NCBI GenBank assembly: GCA_022495005.1
Contig: JAGYXB010000110.1
Span: 1-64,000, forward strand
Source of the DNA: Rhyacophila brunnea
Lineage: Eukaryota; Arthropoda; Insecta; Trichoptera; Rhyacophilidae
Length of the DNA: 64,000 nt
Direction: 5' to 3'
The notes under the pieces are model-generated. The model made no database searches and had not been told where the DNA came from. It was given only the letters and a program-made list of their open reading frames with translations. Shown here piece by piece: positions 1-10,543 of the stretch (position 1 is the stretch's first letter; the number at the start of each line of letters is the position of its first letter). The translations under genes and the position numbers were made by a program.

Positions 1-19
1 ATCGAATATTTAATAAATA

Positions 20-214
20 ATGTCTTCGAGCGGGTCAAGTGATGACGAGGCTTTGGTTCTATACCATTATTACAGATACAGGAGACAAAATAAAAGAAGA
101 TTTTGGATACATCGTTATATAGACAAAAATATAAACTGCAGACTATTCGTTGCTGCACATGAACTAGAGAAACGGATTCCAAAATTCCTACTTCATTCCA
201 AGCCTTTTCCGTAG
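20..214 (+). pseudogene. PIF/Harbinger transposase (HARBI1-like) N-terminal fragment
   Basis: A 64-codon ORF starts with an acidic Ser/Asp stretch, then a run of Arg/Lys and the motif R-R-F-W-I-H, followed by a weak match to the helical segment that precedes the nuclease domain. Serine/acid-rich start, basic run and F-W-[VI]-H is the usual N-terminus of HARBI1-like Harbinger transposases. It stops after the first domain, and no DDE nuclease follows before the zinc-finger exon at 701-874. I read it as a broken transposon copy or an exon cut off from its partner; its 5' side lies outside the window. Confidence 0.5.
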
Positions 215-700
215 TATCTCTACAGGAATAATCTGGTAGTCTGTAATTATACAGGCAGGGATGTTTTTCGACTTCTGCCAAAAAATTTAAATTAAAAATG
301 TATTCGTCCATCTTTGTTTGCGTTTGACGGTTTGTAATCTTTTTATGGTTTATGGCAAGACGTTGTTAAAAGTGCTACCAATGTTGGTAAGAAAATATGA
401 TTTTTTTCATCGAATCTACTGATATTGGTACCACTGTTTAATGGATGACTGGCGACTGAGAGACTTGGAGCCTAGCATGTCGCGTTTCCTCAATTTCAGT
501 TGCGGATACTTTGAAACTGAGAGACTCCATTCTTACCGTCAGCGAGCCGCCATTGAAATACATTAGCTAGATACTGAAGTTTCAGTTCCGGCGAATTTCA
601 TTTGCTGCGTCGGCGGAGGGCCTTATGGTTAATTTTAGAATAGTCGCCATTAAGTGAATAGGTTCTCAACGCCTAACAAATAAGGAATCAACTCACTCAC
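215..700. other. no gene recognised
   Basis: About 490 bp of non-coding sequence between the Harbinger fragment and the first zinc-finger-family exon. The part at 470-630 is less AT-rich than its surroundings and may be transposon end sequence, but I found no matching inverted repeat. Confidence 0.3.
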
Positions 701-874
701 CTCCTTGAAGTGGATACTGTTGCTGACGTCCTCGATAATTTTCTTGTTTGACTGAAACGTCAAATCGACTCTCTTGAAGTGGTTTATGTCAATCCGTTGG
801 TAAGCGCCTACGCTGACTTCATCCGCCGCATGATCAGGCGATATTTCATCGTTTCGTTCGGTTTTTACTTCCAT
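701..874 (-). CDS. first coding exon (type a) of a fifth zinc-finger family member, rest outside window
   Basis: Read on the minus strand, an ATG at 874 opens 58 codons beginning M-E-V-K-T-E-R and ending H-F-K-E just before a consensus donor (GAG|GTGAGT at 701/700). Start type, the psi-K-x-E motif in residues 3-6, phase-0 end and donor position match the type-a exons of genes A to D (M-D-I-K-T-E-P...Q-Y-E|GT). Beyond the first residues the protein is divergent. The remaining exons would lie at lower coordinates, left of the window, so function rests only on this resemblance and on position at the end of the array. A different gene that happens to start with V-K-T-E is the alternative. Confidence 0.55.
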
Positions 875-3418
875 TTTATGCGTTATTTAACATCAAAATC
901 TTCCAACACCTTTAGAACGCCACGTGACAATTATTTACCATAGACTAATATACTTTAGTAGCGTACCATAGACAGTATGACAAATTTTTAGTGTTGTCAT
1001 TTTTTATCACCATGTGTAGTCCATGAAATTTATAATTTTGGTATAAATTATAATACCTACCCATTGTCCTTGGATGAATATAATATATATCCCTAAAAAT
1101 AATCGAAATCTTGTGGAGATTATTAATACTTTTATGATTATATTCATACTAAACCTAAAAAATCTCAAGAAATATTGCAAGACAACGAAATTAGTAGGTA
1201 GGTAATATGTCAACTGGTAATATTGTACCTAGTAGGTACCTAATTCAAAATAATATGATTGTTTCATGAAAGGCTGATTCAATGATATCAAGATTATTCT
1301 TGTATTTTGGACCACGATCCTGATGATCATGCAATTAATTGTGATTGGCAAGAGGATTGCATTTTTTACCAACGTTAAGAAAAATATTATTTGGAAATGC
1401 ATCAACATTAAAAAATGTTGTTGAACTAGCTGATATTATTAGGAATGGAATTAGGAAAGAAGCGGGGTGGAAAAAAAAGCCGCGAAGCAACAAAATATAA
1501 ATTTAAGAGAGAAGCAAGGGACCCGGAATGGCCTGAGCGCCGTTCCGGTTCATGAAATCGGCGAAATAATTATCGCTGCTCCGTCTCGTGGAAAAAAATT
1601 ATTTGACATGTAGATAAGTTGTAGTAGGGCTTAATAATTATAACAAAAAATAGTAAACATTTATTTTTTATAAAATAAAGGTAGGTACCTACTTAAAATT
1701 AGATATGCAGGTATCTATGTTAAGCATTATAAGTTTATGCTTTGTACGTTTTGGTTGAAATCAATTGGCTGATAATCATTCTCGTTTGCGTTTGACAGGT
1801 CTGACATTGAGTTCTGAAGGAACAATACCTACCTAGTACTTATATGCATATACTTATATAAATGACAATTATGTTTTTTAAAGATGAATAACATAGGTAA
1901 GTATGGTTGCACGTAGTGTCCTGTCTTGCGTAAGACATAACAACACAAATTTGACGTTTACATAATAAAATTTTATGAAAACATTATTTCTCCGAACACC
2001 TTTAGTAATGTAATAAATATTAATCGTATTTTTGAGACTGTGTATTACCTTAATATATTTCTTATTACCAAAATTCACTCTGCTAATATTTATTAATATA
2101 ATATAAAAATAAGTCGCTTGTAAAATCATTCGAAATCTGGCAAAACTACGCACAAGCAAATGTTCACGCACACTGTCATGTATTTCCGAAAAACCCTTGA
2201 AAGGGGTGCGAAGGACGCGTGGTGGGGGCGACCCATTTTGACTGATTGACTTGATCGTAACTTGTCTAAATTTCATTTGCTTTATTATATTGTTCAAATT
2301 GTAACAAATTTTATTCACACTAACTCTCAGTTACTTAGCATCAATTCATCATCATTGCCTACTTGACCTACTTTTTTCAGTAAAATTTACTCTCAAAATG
2401 ACAGTTCGCTATTGTATGGATACAGAAGGCGACGTGTTATTAACTTTTTAATCTTAATCCAACAAAAACAAAAAAATATGAATGAAAAATTGTGCACAAT
2501 TTCGTATCGTATCGTCTCGCACGAAGTATACCAACTTTATTATGGTTTGGTTTCAAGCTTCAATATTGGGACCATACATAAATAAAATTTGATATAAATA
2601 AAATGGATTTCAAGATATACCTACACATTTATATTTTTTATAAAAATCGATGATTTTTAAAATATATACTTATAAAAAATATTAAAACTATGAATTAGTC
2701 AAAAATCTCTTAGGCGATGCTTAGAAAAATAATAAACAAAATTTTATTAATAAATATAACCATAATATATATGTAAGTAATAATAAAAGGCGGTCTGATT
2801 AAACAAATTCACATTTTATTACATTTTTTTTACAATTGGAAGTTTATCATTGACTTATAAATAAAAAATATGTTTCTTTTTAATGTTTTCAGATACATAT
2901 GTATTAATAAATCCAGTTCAAATTGTAAATTATATAAAAAAAATCCCAAATTGCAAGCTTCATATTTATCCGCTAGGTACCTCTTTAAAAAAGGCTCAGT
3001 AAAGGCTTTACCTTAAGGAACTGAAGACGTCGTGGTAACTATAGATTAAGAATACATAGTAAGTAAACATACTATTTGTTATTTTTATTAAATAGCCTTA
3101 ATTACACTAGGTTTATTAGATAACAAATATTATTCTATTTATAAAATATCCTTAACTTATGGTTGATTTAATTGCATAATTTAAAATATGTAATAGATAG
3201 ACGAGTATTTTTTTTACTACCCTTCGCAACTGCTACCTGGTCGGTTCCATTTAGTGGTAACAGTTGAACGTTCAAAATTTCCACGTGAGAACGCGACTTG
3301 GGAGATGGTCCGGTCAAGGATGATACCAAATTACTATGATCAATTTTCATTAAATTTTTAACGTCATCAACAAAATCCTTGGCTCACTTATCACTCAATT
3401 GATTTCATTTGACATCAC
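875..3418. other. intergenic, AT-rich, no gene recognised
   Basis: The ORFs here are short and look random. A stretch at about 1515-1600 shares the core GAGCGCCGTTCCG with 52050-52070, so it is probably part of a dispersed repeat. The minus-strand ORF at 3168-3350 has a V-E-I start like type-b exons but no acceptor AG. Confidence 0.4.
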
Positions 3419-3488
3419 CTAAGGATTTTCAGCACCGTGATCAATAATCTTATGTCTCTTTAAGGAGTCGTAGTCTCTACATCTATAC
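3419..3488 (-). pseudogene. severed 3' half of gene A finger 13
   Basis: On the minus strand this reads Y-R-C-R-D-Y-D-S-L-K-R-H-K-I-I-D-H-G-A-E-N-P and then TAG (3419-3421). That is the second half of a family finger (Y-K-C-x5-L-K-x-H-K-x-I-x-H). It ends exactly where the hAT element begins (3489); the matching first half lies beyond the element at 4918-4944. It is now cut off from gene A by 1.4 kb and two reading-frame breaks. Confidence 0.75.
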
Positions 3489-4904
3489 CAGTTTTCTCAA
3501 AGTGGGCGATGGAGGCTTTCGGGTGGGCAGTAGAAGGCTTAAAGAAAATTAGGGGGCATTAAGGAAATCTAGAGGGGCGACGGCAGACAAATTATAGAAA
3601 GAAGAACTTATAGAACTTAAAGAAGAACTTATAAAACTGACAACAAACGCAGAATTTAAAAAATGGCTACCAAGAATTTGGCTCAGAAGGGAATCTCTCA
3701 ACTGTACCCTGGGTTATTGTCGGTTGTACAACGATTTCTGATAGCATTACCATCGTCATACTTGTATGAACGTGGATTTAGTGCTGTAGCAACGTTGCAA
3801 ACTAAAAAGAGAAATCGGCTGCGAGTTACTGAACGCGGCGACTTACGGCTGTTTTTAAGTGAATTCGAGCCTGATATTGACAAACTCGTCGAAATACATC
3901 AGATTCATCTTTCACATTAGATAAATTTTAAATTCAGGGCTTTTTTTTTGATGTTTATAAAAATATTTCTAAATATCATTAAGTATGAGTTTTATTTCCT
4001 CTCATTGAAATATTTGAGGGTGGAAGAAGGTTCCGCAGACAACGTGCAACGTGTCAATAGCATTTAAGTCATAGTAAAAAAAAACCTAGAAATATGTACA
4101 TCATATAACTAATCTTAAAGTGTATTTCAAACCAAAATTTACAGCAATATAATTTTTACAATCAGTAAACTCGATCGTGCGAACCGACGCATAGACATTT
4201 CCCGCAGTCCGAAGGAATGTTTACGTGGCAAATTTCATCTGTTGTATTACAAGAATTAACAAGTAAATGGTGCATTTTTGCTACATTGTAGTGAGAAATC
4301 CATTATTTAATTGATAACATTTGTGTCATAGTCAAATTTCGCAGACAAATTTCTAAGAAATAATCCACGGTGTGGGAACTTACAGCGGTCAGTCAACCCA
4401 CGCCAGTTCTGATATTCCTTTGTCTTCTTTTAATATAAAAACAAATGTCACAATACTACAGTAACTAGTACCTTCAAATTATTCAAACTAACTACACGCT
4501 TCTCGCTTCGACGTTAAATAGTTTTTATTGCAAACACAATTCTTCGTAAATATTATTTGTAAACTTCTCGTTGTACGAACTGTAATTGAATTTGTATTTT
4601 TGTTTGTTAAGGGATAATAAATTTGGGCTACTTTATCATGCAATAAATCCTTCTGTTCATTCGTAACCTACCCATCACACCTCCCTTACCTACATATTCT
4701 TTCATCTCAGAAATAGGATATGGGTCACACCCTATCTATCCCATCCATAGAATAATGCATGTTTATAAATTATATTTGTAATAACTGTTTTTAAGATACG
4801 CAACAGATGGTAATATAAAAAGGTAAGTTAAAAAATATAGGGGGTTCTAGATTTTTTTTTTAAATCTCAAAGTGGGCGGTGGTTGAAATAAGTTTGAGAG
4901 CCTG
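3489..4904. mobile_element. degenerate hAT (ZBED/Buster-like) transposon inserted in gene A
   Basis: The left end reads CAGTTTTCTCAAAGTGGG. The right end, reverse complemented, reads CAGGCTCTCAAACTTATT. Both are hAT-type termini. Flanks are ATCTATAC on the left and ATTTATAA two bases beyond the right end, an aged 8-bp target duplication. The flanks correspond to the Tyr-Lys/Arg-Cys codons of a zinc finger. Inside is a plus-strand transposase C-terminus (3590-3920). Length is about 1.4 kb, so the element is internally deleted. Confidence 0.7.
3590..3920 (+). pseudogene. hAT transposase C-terminal dimerisation domain, frameshifted
   Basis: The ORF from 3663 contains Y-P-G-L, then L-P-S-S-Y-L-Y-E-R-G-F-S-A-V, then K-K-R-N-R-L and a final L-F-L-S-E-F-E-P-D-I. 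This is the order of the hAT C-terminal dimerisation domain found in ZBED5/FAM200/SCAND3-type transposases. Upstream (about 3600-3665) the domain start E-E-L-I-K-L-T-T-N-A-E-F-K is in another frame, so a frameshift separates them. The BED finger and catalytic part are missing. Not functional as a transposase. Confidence 0.75.
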
Positions 4905-4945
4905 TGATTTATAAAAAACACATATTACAATTAATTGGTTTTTCA
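4905..4945 (-). pseudogene. 5' half of gene A finger 13, out of frame
   Basis: One base past the gene A stop codon, in another frame, the minus strand reads E-K-P-I-N-C-N-M-C (4918-4944), i.e. a finger linker plus the first Cys pair. It is followed by TATAAAT, the start of the Tyr-Lys-Cys codons, at the edge of the hAT element. Its partner half is at 3419-3488. Confidence 0.75.
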
Positions 4946-6217
4946 TCAATTCATATGGGCCATTATGTGTTGCTTCAAACGGCCAGCTTGATAACATTTA
5001 TAATCGCAATATTCGCATTTAAAGGGAGCTTCTCCAGTGTGAATGGCTTCATGTTTCTTTAAGTTGGCGGATGTTTTACATTTGACATCACATACATTAC
5101 AATGAAATGGTTTTTCACTGCTATGAACTAATGCATGTGTTTTTAACCTACTTGAGTTAATACATTTGTAGTTACATATAGTACAATGAAATAGTTTTGC
5201 ACCGATATGAATTAATGTATGATTTTTCAAAGGGCTAGGGTCATAACATTTATAATCACAATAACTACACGCATACCGCTTTACACCGCTATGCGCATCC
5301 ATATGTCTTTTTAAGTTACCCGATGCATAACATTTAAAGTCGCATAAATTACATTTAAAAGGCGTTTCTCCACTATGAACCATCAAATGTGTCTTAAGAA
5401 GCGAAGAGTATTTACATTTGTAATTGCACATGGTACATTGGAATGGTTTTTCAACCCTATGGACAATTTTATGTTTTTTTAAACTATCTGAGCCTTTACA
5501 TGTAAATTCACATTTACTACATTTATATAGTTTTTCCTTTGAATGAAACTTCAAATGTCTTTTTAAGCTTGCAGTGTGTTTAGGTTTGAAATCACATAGG
5601 TGACATTCAACGCGCTTTTCATTACTGTGCACCACTTGATGTCTTTTTAAACTAAGAGATTGCTTACATTTATAATCACATATAGTGCATTTAAAGGGCT
5701 TTTCTACAGTATGGACCAAAGTATGTCTCTTCAAATCACGGGAATCTTTACATTTGTAATCACACAAGTTACAACGTTTGTAGTCAATATGAATCAATTT
5801 ATGCTTCTTCAAAATAGCTTTATTCGCTGCTCTATAGTTGCACTTCTTGCAAACGACGTGTTTAACAACATAATTGTTTTTGTCATTTTCAGACACGTGC
5901 ATTATTTTGTGCTCATTTAGAATGTTTTGAGATGGGCAAACGATAAAGCACACATCACATACGAAATTATTATCATATAACAAAACTCTGCTCAACTTCA
6001 GACAGATTTCTTTAGCAGCTGGCGTAAGCACTTTTTCTTTTTTTATGTCATGTTTCTGAATGTCAATGTCATCATTATATGACAGTGCGGACTGAATATC
6101 CATGTCAAGTGGTATGTATTGATATTGATGCAATCCAATGTTGTATTTACCACTATACATATCTTTGTATGGAATATAAGAAGATGTCACCTTTTCGTGA
6201 TTCAAATGTAGTGGCAC
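4946..6217 (-). CDS. gene A, 3' exon: 12 C2H2 zinc fingers
   Basis: Last exon of gene A, 424 codons with stop. Predicted acceptor AAAAG|GTG at 6218/6217 (weak pyrimidine tract); the open frame runs further upstream, but that part is hydrophobic intron sequence. N-terminal ~120 residues: acidic/basic linker with I-K-K-E, then A-K-E-I-C-L-K-L, a segment conserved in all four genes, leading into a divergent first finger (C-D-V-C-F). Eleven more fingers follow with TGEKPF-like linkers, nine of them C-x2-C-[DEN]-[YF]-K-C. Probable nuclear sequence-specific DNA-binding protein; target unknown. The array ends after H-I-M-A-H-M-N because of a small frameshift; a thirteenth finger was split by the hAT element just downstream. 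No AATAAA was seen before the hAT end. The fingers are intact, so the shortened gene may be functional. Confidence 0.85.
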   Translation of the reverse strand: MPLHLNHEKVTSSYIPYKDMYSGKYNIGLHQYQYIPLDMDIQSALSYNDDIDIQKHDIKKEKVLTPAAKEICLKLSRVLLYDNNFVCDVCFIVCPSQNILNEHKIMHVSENDKNNYVVKHVVCKKCNYRAANKAILKKHKLIHIDYKRCNLCDYKCKDSRDLKRHTLVHTVEKPFKCTICDYKCKQSLSLKRHQVVHSNEKRVECHLCDFKPKHTASLKRHLKFHSKEKLYKCSKCEFTCKGSDSLKKHKIVHRVEKPFQCTMCNYKCKYSSLLKTHLMVHSGETPFKCNLCDFKCYASGNLKRHMDAHSGVKRYACSYCDYKCYDPSPLKNHTLIHIGAKLFHCTICNYKCINSSRLKTHALVHSSEKPFHCNVCDVKCKTSANLKKHEAIHTGEAPFKCEYCDYKCYQAGRLKQHIMAHMN

Positions 6218-6769
6218 CTTTTGAAAAACAATAATTAAGTTAGTATGTATTCTGCTAAAATATTTTATGTATCTAGCAAAAGCAGGACAAAACAATCTTA
6301 CAAGTACCAAAACATGATAAAATATTATCATCAACAGAGTTGGTTGACAAAATAAAAATAAATACAATTCTTAAAATGGGGGTTCTAATAAGCTCATTCT
6401 GTGTACTTTCATAATACAGTGACAAACTGCAGTCTGCAATTTAGAATAGTATTCTAAATTGCAAATTAAATAGTATTCTTATAAACCTCTCGCTCTAATG
6501 TTTTAGAATATAGTAATATTTCAGTACATCCATGTGCAGTGGTGTTAAGATTTTTTACATTTATTAATTTTTAAACGCATTTATAAAACTATTAGTATAA
6601 TTTATGTCGACAAGGATAATAAGGCATCAAAATTATATAAATAGATTATCTACAACGTTTAATGAATGTCCAGGATTATGCTTTAAAAATAACATAAAAG
6701 CTCCATTTTGACTTACGCGGAACATGTCCCCCCTTGAGCTATGTATTTTTTTCGACTTATACGAGATAT

Positions 6770-7219
6770 AAATGAGAACTCTGCCATTATTACAGTGTTG
6801 ACTGTGTCCCTGATATATCTTAGAAATAGAGAGCATCTATGGTTTATTCTCCCAAGGTGCAGTACCAACATGCGACTGGTAATGCCAATTGGGAGGGTGA
6901 TAACTATGTTCAACGAAATTGCTTCGAGTGTTGATATATTCCATCTACGTGAGGATGTGTATAGGTGGACGTTGTTTTAAAAATTCTTAAAATAGGGTCT
7001 AGTGTACTTCCTTGTACCTATATAATTAATATTTTTTGTATTTACACATTTCTACTGTTTAATAACTTACTATCTATCTCTACACTGATCTATCTCTTTT
7101 TTATGTACCTAATACTGTTTTATATTTCTTTGTTTCTAAATGTCATGTTGTGAACGTCTTAAACTTATAATTTGTAATGTCCACAATATGTTAAAAATAA
7201 ATAAATTGAATTGAATTGA
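6770..7219 (+). mobile_element. LINE 3' end, copy 1 (in gene A intron)
   Basis: The sequence reads ...L-P-R-C-S-T-N...P-I-G-R-V-I-T-M-F-N...V-D-I-F-H-L-R then stop, an A/T-rich 3' UTR and a tail of AAATAAATTGAATTG units. About 380 bp closely matches 11600-11985. The [LV]-P-R-C-R-T-N...F-N/Y-N...D-I-F pattern is seen at the C-terminus of several insect non-LTR retrotransposon polyproteins. 5'-truncated, in the intron between exon d and the finger exon of gene A, on the opposite strand to the gene. Confidence 0.6.
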
Positions 7220-7227
7220 AAATCTCC

Positions 7228-7475
7228 ACCCTGAAACTAATGGTTACATGTAAATTGTACGTATTACATTTCACCGTAGCACAGTTGCCGTGAACTTTAT
7301 TATCGGAAAGAGATGAAAGATATAGAGACATAAATTTTATCTCAGTACTACACGACCCAAAGAGGTTGGACGGTCTTTGATATACGTCCATATTATATTT
7401 CCGATACAACATTTCACGTTGGTGTGTGATACGGCGAAATGCATACGCATAAATTTCCGAACACGGAAACTAATT
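7228..7475. repeat. dispersed palindromic repeat, short copy
   Basis: Begins GGTTACATGTAAATTGTACG and ends GTGATACGGCGAAATGCATA. The two ends are imperfect inverted repeats of each other (GTACGTA...CAGTTCRCCGTA). Other copies: 13766-14412, 26100-26230 (inverted piece), 27400-27470 (piece) and 56463-57245. Probably a non-autonomous DNA element; no clear target duplication. Confidence 0.5.
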
Positions 7476-7564
7476 ACCTGTCACAATTCTAAACACATCA
7501 GAACCAAATTCAAAATATCTATACTAAGGCTTCCATATTTCAAAATCAGCATCCGCCCCATAGT

Positions 7565-7690
7565 CCAATGTTTTACGGGCTCTCCGGGTTTGATCCCGGT
7601 GATCCCACAACACATACATGTGATTTTCTCAATAATTACGAGTAGCCATTTCTGTGATGTATTTAACCACTGTAATTGAACCCCAGTATG
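7565..7690 (+). repeat. SINE-B-like fragment
   Basis: Contains a box-B-like GGGTTTGATCCCGG followed by CATGTGATTTTCTCAA and a tail resembling the copies at 20105-20320 and 23912-24125. The box A half is degraded. Confidence 0.45.
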
Positions 7691-7753
7691 CCAATGGTTG
7701 CTGGACAATAATTTTCCCTGAATTGTAATAATTTTACAATCATGTATTCCCAA

Positions 7754-8133
7754 CATGGCCCCCACATCCTGAAGCGGGCCCCCAGGTTAGAATCTTCGGA
7801 GAGCCCTCTACCTATCGCTAAGGATAAAGGCAGTGTGATGCTCTACAGTAGCGTTTTACAAACGGTGTATGCGGTAAAATTAATGTGTATAGGTATTTAG
7901 TGTTTTTTTGTATATATATATGTACATCCATTTGAATTATGAAGTTGTCGAGTATTGATACACAATTAAAAATTGTATTTTTAATAATAATATTATCGCA
8001 AAGAAAATAGCTCCGCGTAGCGACTTTTTTACTATTAAAGCAAATTGGTGTTTATCTAAGTTATCTGGTCGACTCGCCTCGCCCGGACCCTCAGGCTAAA
8101 GCCCTGTCAGCCCCCTTTCTTGTGGGGGTCATG
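7754..8133 (-). mobile_element. hAT-type MITE, CATGG family, copy 1
   Basis: Termini CATGGCCCCCACATCC and (reverse complement of right end) CATGACCCCCACAAGA. Flanks ATTCCCAA and ATTCCGAT are an 8-bp target duplication with two changes. Inverted relative to copies at 24628-25079 and 25289-25714. In the gene A intron, 60 bp from exon d. Confidence 0.6.
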
Positions 8134-8193
8134 ATTCCGATAATCATATTTATTAACAAACAAGAATTATTATTAGTAAAAATTTAACTGTAC

Positions 8194-8340
8194 CTGAATT
8201 TGTGGCACATATTCTGAATGAGAACATCCAGCTTGTGGTTCTTCATAGCTCGATGGTCGAATTATACCCTCAACAGATTCGCCTTTGAAGTCATCTAGCT
8301 GTAAATTCGTCTCGGCTTTTATATCCATCAAGGCAAGGGT
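8194..8340 (-). CDS. gene A, short exon type d
   Basis: A 147-bp phase-0 exon with acceptor CTGCAG at 8346-8341 and donor CAG|GTACAG at 8194/8193. It encodes 49 residues: T-L-A-L-M-D-I-K-A-E-T..., then D-D-F-K-G-E-S-V-E-G, ending V-P-Q-I-Q. It aligns with exon d of gene C (I-N-I-K-S-E-T-D...N-F-K-G-E-R-L-E-G), including the FKGE and C-S-[HY]-S motifs. I-K-A-E fits the SUMO consensus. No other domain; the segment is probably disordered linker between the N-terminus and the fingers. Confidence 0.75.
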
Positions 8341-8639
8341 CTGCAGAAGATATCGGATAGAGAAAATTCTTTAGGAAAGTATATCATCGCAAATGTGTTT
8401 AAAAATATCGTTGATTGGAAAACCATTTTAACAAAATTCAAAAACCTGAAAATACCGACGGTCAAAAAATTATAGGTCTACGATATATTGAATATATTAT
8501 ATATATTTTTAAAAACTAAGAAAACATAGATATTAGAAAAAGTCCTATAAATAAGTTTGACCACGGGGAATTTGAACCTAACACCATTTTACTATCTGGA
8601 TAAAGCTCTTCCAATTGAGGAATCAGCCCACATATAACC

Positions 8640-8855
8640 ATGTCCGATCTATGGATCCTCCACATATACATATTTAGTTTTTACGTGAAATGGACGTCAG
8701 CCACTTGCTTAACCTATAGAACTAGGTCCAAAATGTAACTCATACACAAATTGAAAAACAATATATTGTGTACTTGCCAGATCCAGGATTCGGACCTGGG
8801 ACCCACGACGCAATAGATTAAAGGGTGGGAACCACTGTACTACAGCATGCTGCAT
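8640..8855 (-). repeat. tRNA-derived SINE-A copy
   Basis: Read on the minus strand it has GGTCCGAATCC (box B), then GGATCTGGCAAG and the family body TTTCAATTTGTGTATGAG, ending near GGATCCATAGATCGGAC. Other copies: 32710-32939, 49208-49427, 61442-61655, 61713-61915 and the split copy at 31388-31995. In the gene A intron between exons a and d. Confidence 0.65.
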
Positions 8856-9094
8856 TATGTAGGGACCCCCGCGGAGAGGTTAGAGGTGGGATTTGTTGGC
8901 AGAGCTATCATAGATAGTCGACATACCACTCAGCATTTCAAATGGAAGCACACCTGATTTGGCATCAGGCATAACCCACTGAAGTCGTACTAACCTTTGG
9001 CCTCTTAGAGACCCCTGGCTGACACATTAGGTATATTATTTATTACAAAATAAATGCACAATTTCACAATTTAATTATATAATTTTTGGTGTCG

Positions 9095-9264
9095 CCAATG
9101 ACAGCATGACGTTTTATAACTTTCTTAGACCAAACCCAACCCAACCTAACCTAATCTTAGTGTGTGATAATGATGCATTGAAATGTATGTAACGTCATCG
9201 TCTATATTGTAATCGTACCTAGGGAAATGACGTATAACTAATATGTCAAAAAACATAACCTTAC
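9095..9264. repeat. segmental duplication shared with gene B intron
   Basis: Intron sequence next to exon a, nearly co-linear with 21345-21515: CCAATGACAGCATGAC, AACCCAACC..., TGTGTGATAATGATGCAT, GAAATGTATGTAAC and CTAATATGTCAAAAAA occur in the same order and spacing. Non-coding identity this long shows genes A and B share a fairly recent duplication. Confidence 0.75.
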
Positions 9265-9414
9265 CTCGTATTGTCGACTTTTGAGTTCGTTTTCTTGCTT
9301 TGTATATGGCATTTCTGTTTGTATCTCATTGTGAAAACGGTATCCAGTGTTTTTATGATATTGTTCATTTGATTCTTTCTCATCGCAAATACCTGGTTCA
9401 GTTTTAATATCCAT
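9265..9414 (-). CDS. gene A, first coding exon (type a)
   Basis: Fifty codons from ATG at 9414, M-D-I-K-T-E-P..., to S-R-Q-Y-E with donor TACGAG|GTAAGG at 9265/9264. An upstream in-frame ATG at 9453 (M-E-N-P) is also possible, but the M-D-[IM]-K-T-E start is the one shared by B and D. Contains I-K-T-E; the second motif is degraded to T-K-Q-E where the other genes have [IV]-K-Q-E. Phase-0 end, so it can join exon d directly. No domain of known fold. Confidence 0.7.
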
Positions 9415-10039
9415 TTTTAAACACTGGCTTCGACTATGTACAGGATTTTCCATTGAAGTGTGGAGTCTGTATTGCCATTCTATTAAATGAAGATAAATGA
9501 TGCAGGTAGCTACCTATGTTATACTTAAACAGTATTGTCATAAAAATAATATTATATGTAGCACCTAGTCAGAGAAATTAGCTATTTTATTTATAGTAAA
9601 ATTCTTAGTATACAGTGTACCTACCTAATTCAATAAAGATGTCAAATTAATAATATATTAACATATAAAAATAAATAGTATGTAGGTATAGTAGGTATTT
9701 TATAATCTGATTGTTTGGAAGAACTTGTGAATATGCATAAAAACAGATAAACTAAGAAAAACAATCAACGATAATAGGTTCATGAAATAAATTATAAACC
9801 AAATAATAATAGTAATTGTATTTGTAAAGTTATTTTTATCTCCTTTTTAAAATCTTTCTATCGGAATGGAGCGACTTCAAGTGAATTTTCAAGTACATAC
9901 CTAATTATTTACTGCTGCTACCTATCGCTACCTAGTACTACCCCATGATTATTATAATTTGATGTGGGTAGATAGCTGTATATTTTTTATTGAAGGAGTC
10001 ACCAATTTGTGGTTTCCAATTTTTTTACGTTTTCACTCC
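9415..10039. other. upstream of gene A, no feature recognised
   Basis: AT-rich. Presumably includes the gene A leader and promoter, but I see no leader exon comparable to that of gene B. Confidence 0.3.
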
Positions 10040-10131
10040 TATATTATTGTTTGGAATCCGCATGGGTATGGCAGGTGCGCATTCAACCAATTTGGAGTCA
10101 CATGGAGGTCAAGGCTGTATTCTGTGAGGAC
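10040..10131 (+). mobile_element. LINE ORF fragment, part 1 (left of MITE)
   Basis: Ends ...K-A-V-F-C-E-D at the MITE junction. The frame continues at 10544 as P-T-S-F-V-Y-R-V-L when the MITE and one target duplication are ignored, so both pieces are one retrotransposon fragment. Confidence 0.55.
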
Positions 10132-10543
10132 CAGTGGCGCATGTTAAAGCTAATTTATGATGTGTGTTTATCTCACTTATCTGGTCAACCCGACACGCCG
10201 GGCCCCTGACAGTCCGGGCCCCCAGGCTAGAGCCCTGTCAACCCTCCCCAGCCATAACCTATACCACTCCGCAATTCGGGTGGACACCGAGAATTTCATT
10301 GGGGAATGGTTTCTAAAAAAACCTGACATTAGTGTTTCGAAATTTTTGTATTAGAAATTTAAATCTAAGAAATTTTACTAAAAAGGGTGCTGGAGAATTA
10401 CAAATCATTTTTTGCTGTGTTGTTTGTCTAAGCCCAAGGTATAGTTTATTGGCTTTCGATTTCAATGTGTAAAGTCATTCTGATGATTTTCATATTTTCG
10501 GGGGGGGGGCAAGGCCCCCTGCCCCCCCCAGGGTGCGCCACTG
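10132..10543. mobile_element. hAT-type MITE with perfect 8-bp target duplication
   Basis: Termini CAGTGGCGCATG and (reverse complement of right end) CAGTGGCGCACCC. The flanking GTGAGGAC (10124-10131 and 10544-10551) is identical. 412 bp. It carries a copy of the sequence TCTCACTTATCTGGTCAACCC...CCCCCAGGCTAGAGCCCTGTCA shared with the CATGG MITE family, and a G/C run near the right end. Confidence 0.8.

Noticed and set aside
3168..3350. possible type-b exon (V-E-I-L-N-V...) on the minus strand
   Set aside because: No acceptor AG before V-E-I and no K-P-E-P motif; resemblance limited to three residues.
5660..5920. 86-codon plus-strand ORF inside the gene A finger exon (similar ones at 16331 and 28935)
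   Set aside because: Antisense shadows of the finger array; hydrophobic translation from the complementary strand of repeated finger codons.
9140..9165. AACCCAACCTAACC-type runs (also 21375-21410 and 34445-34475) resembling the insect TTAGG telomere repeat
   Set aside because: Only two to four imperfect units, part of repeats shared between introns; not a telomeric array.
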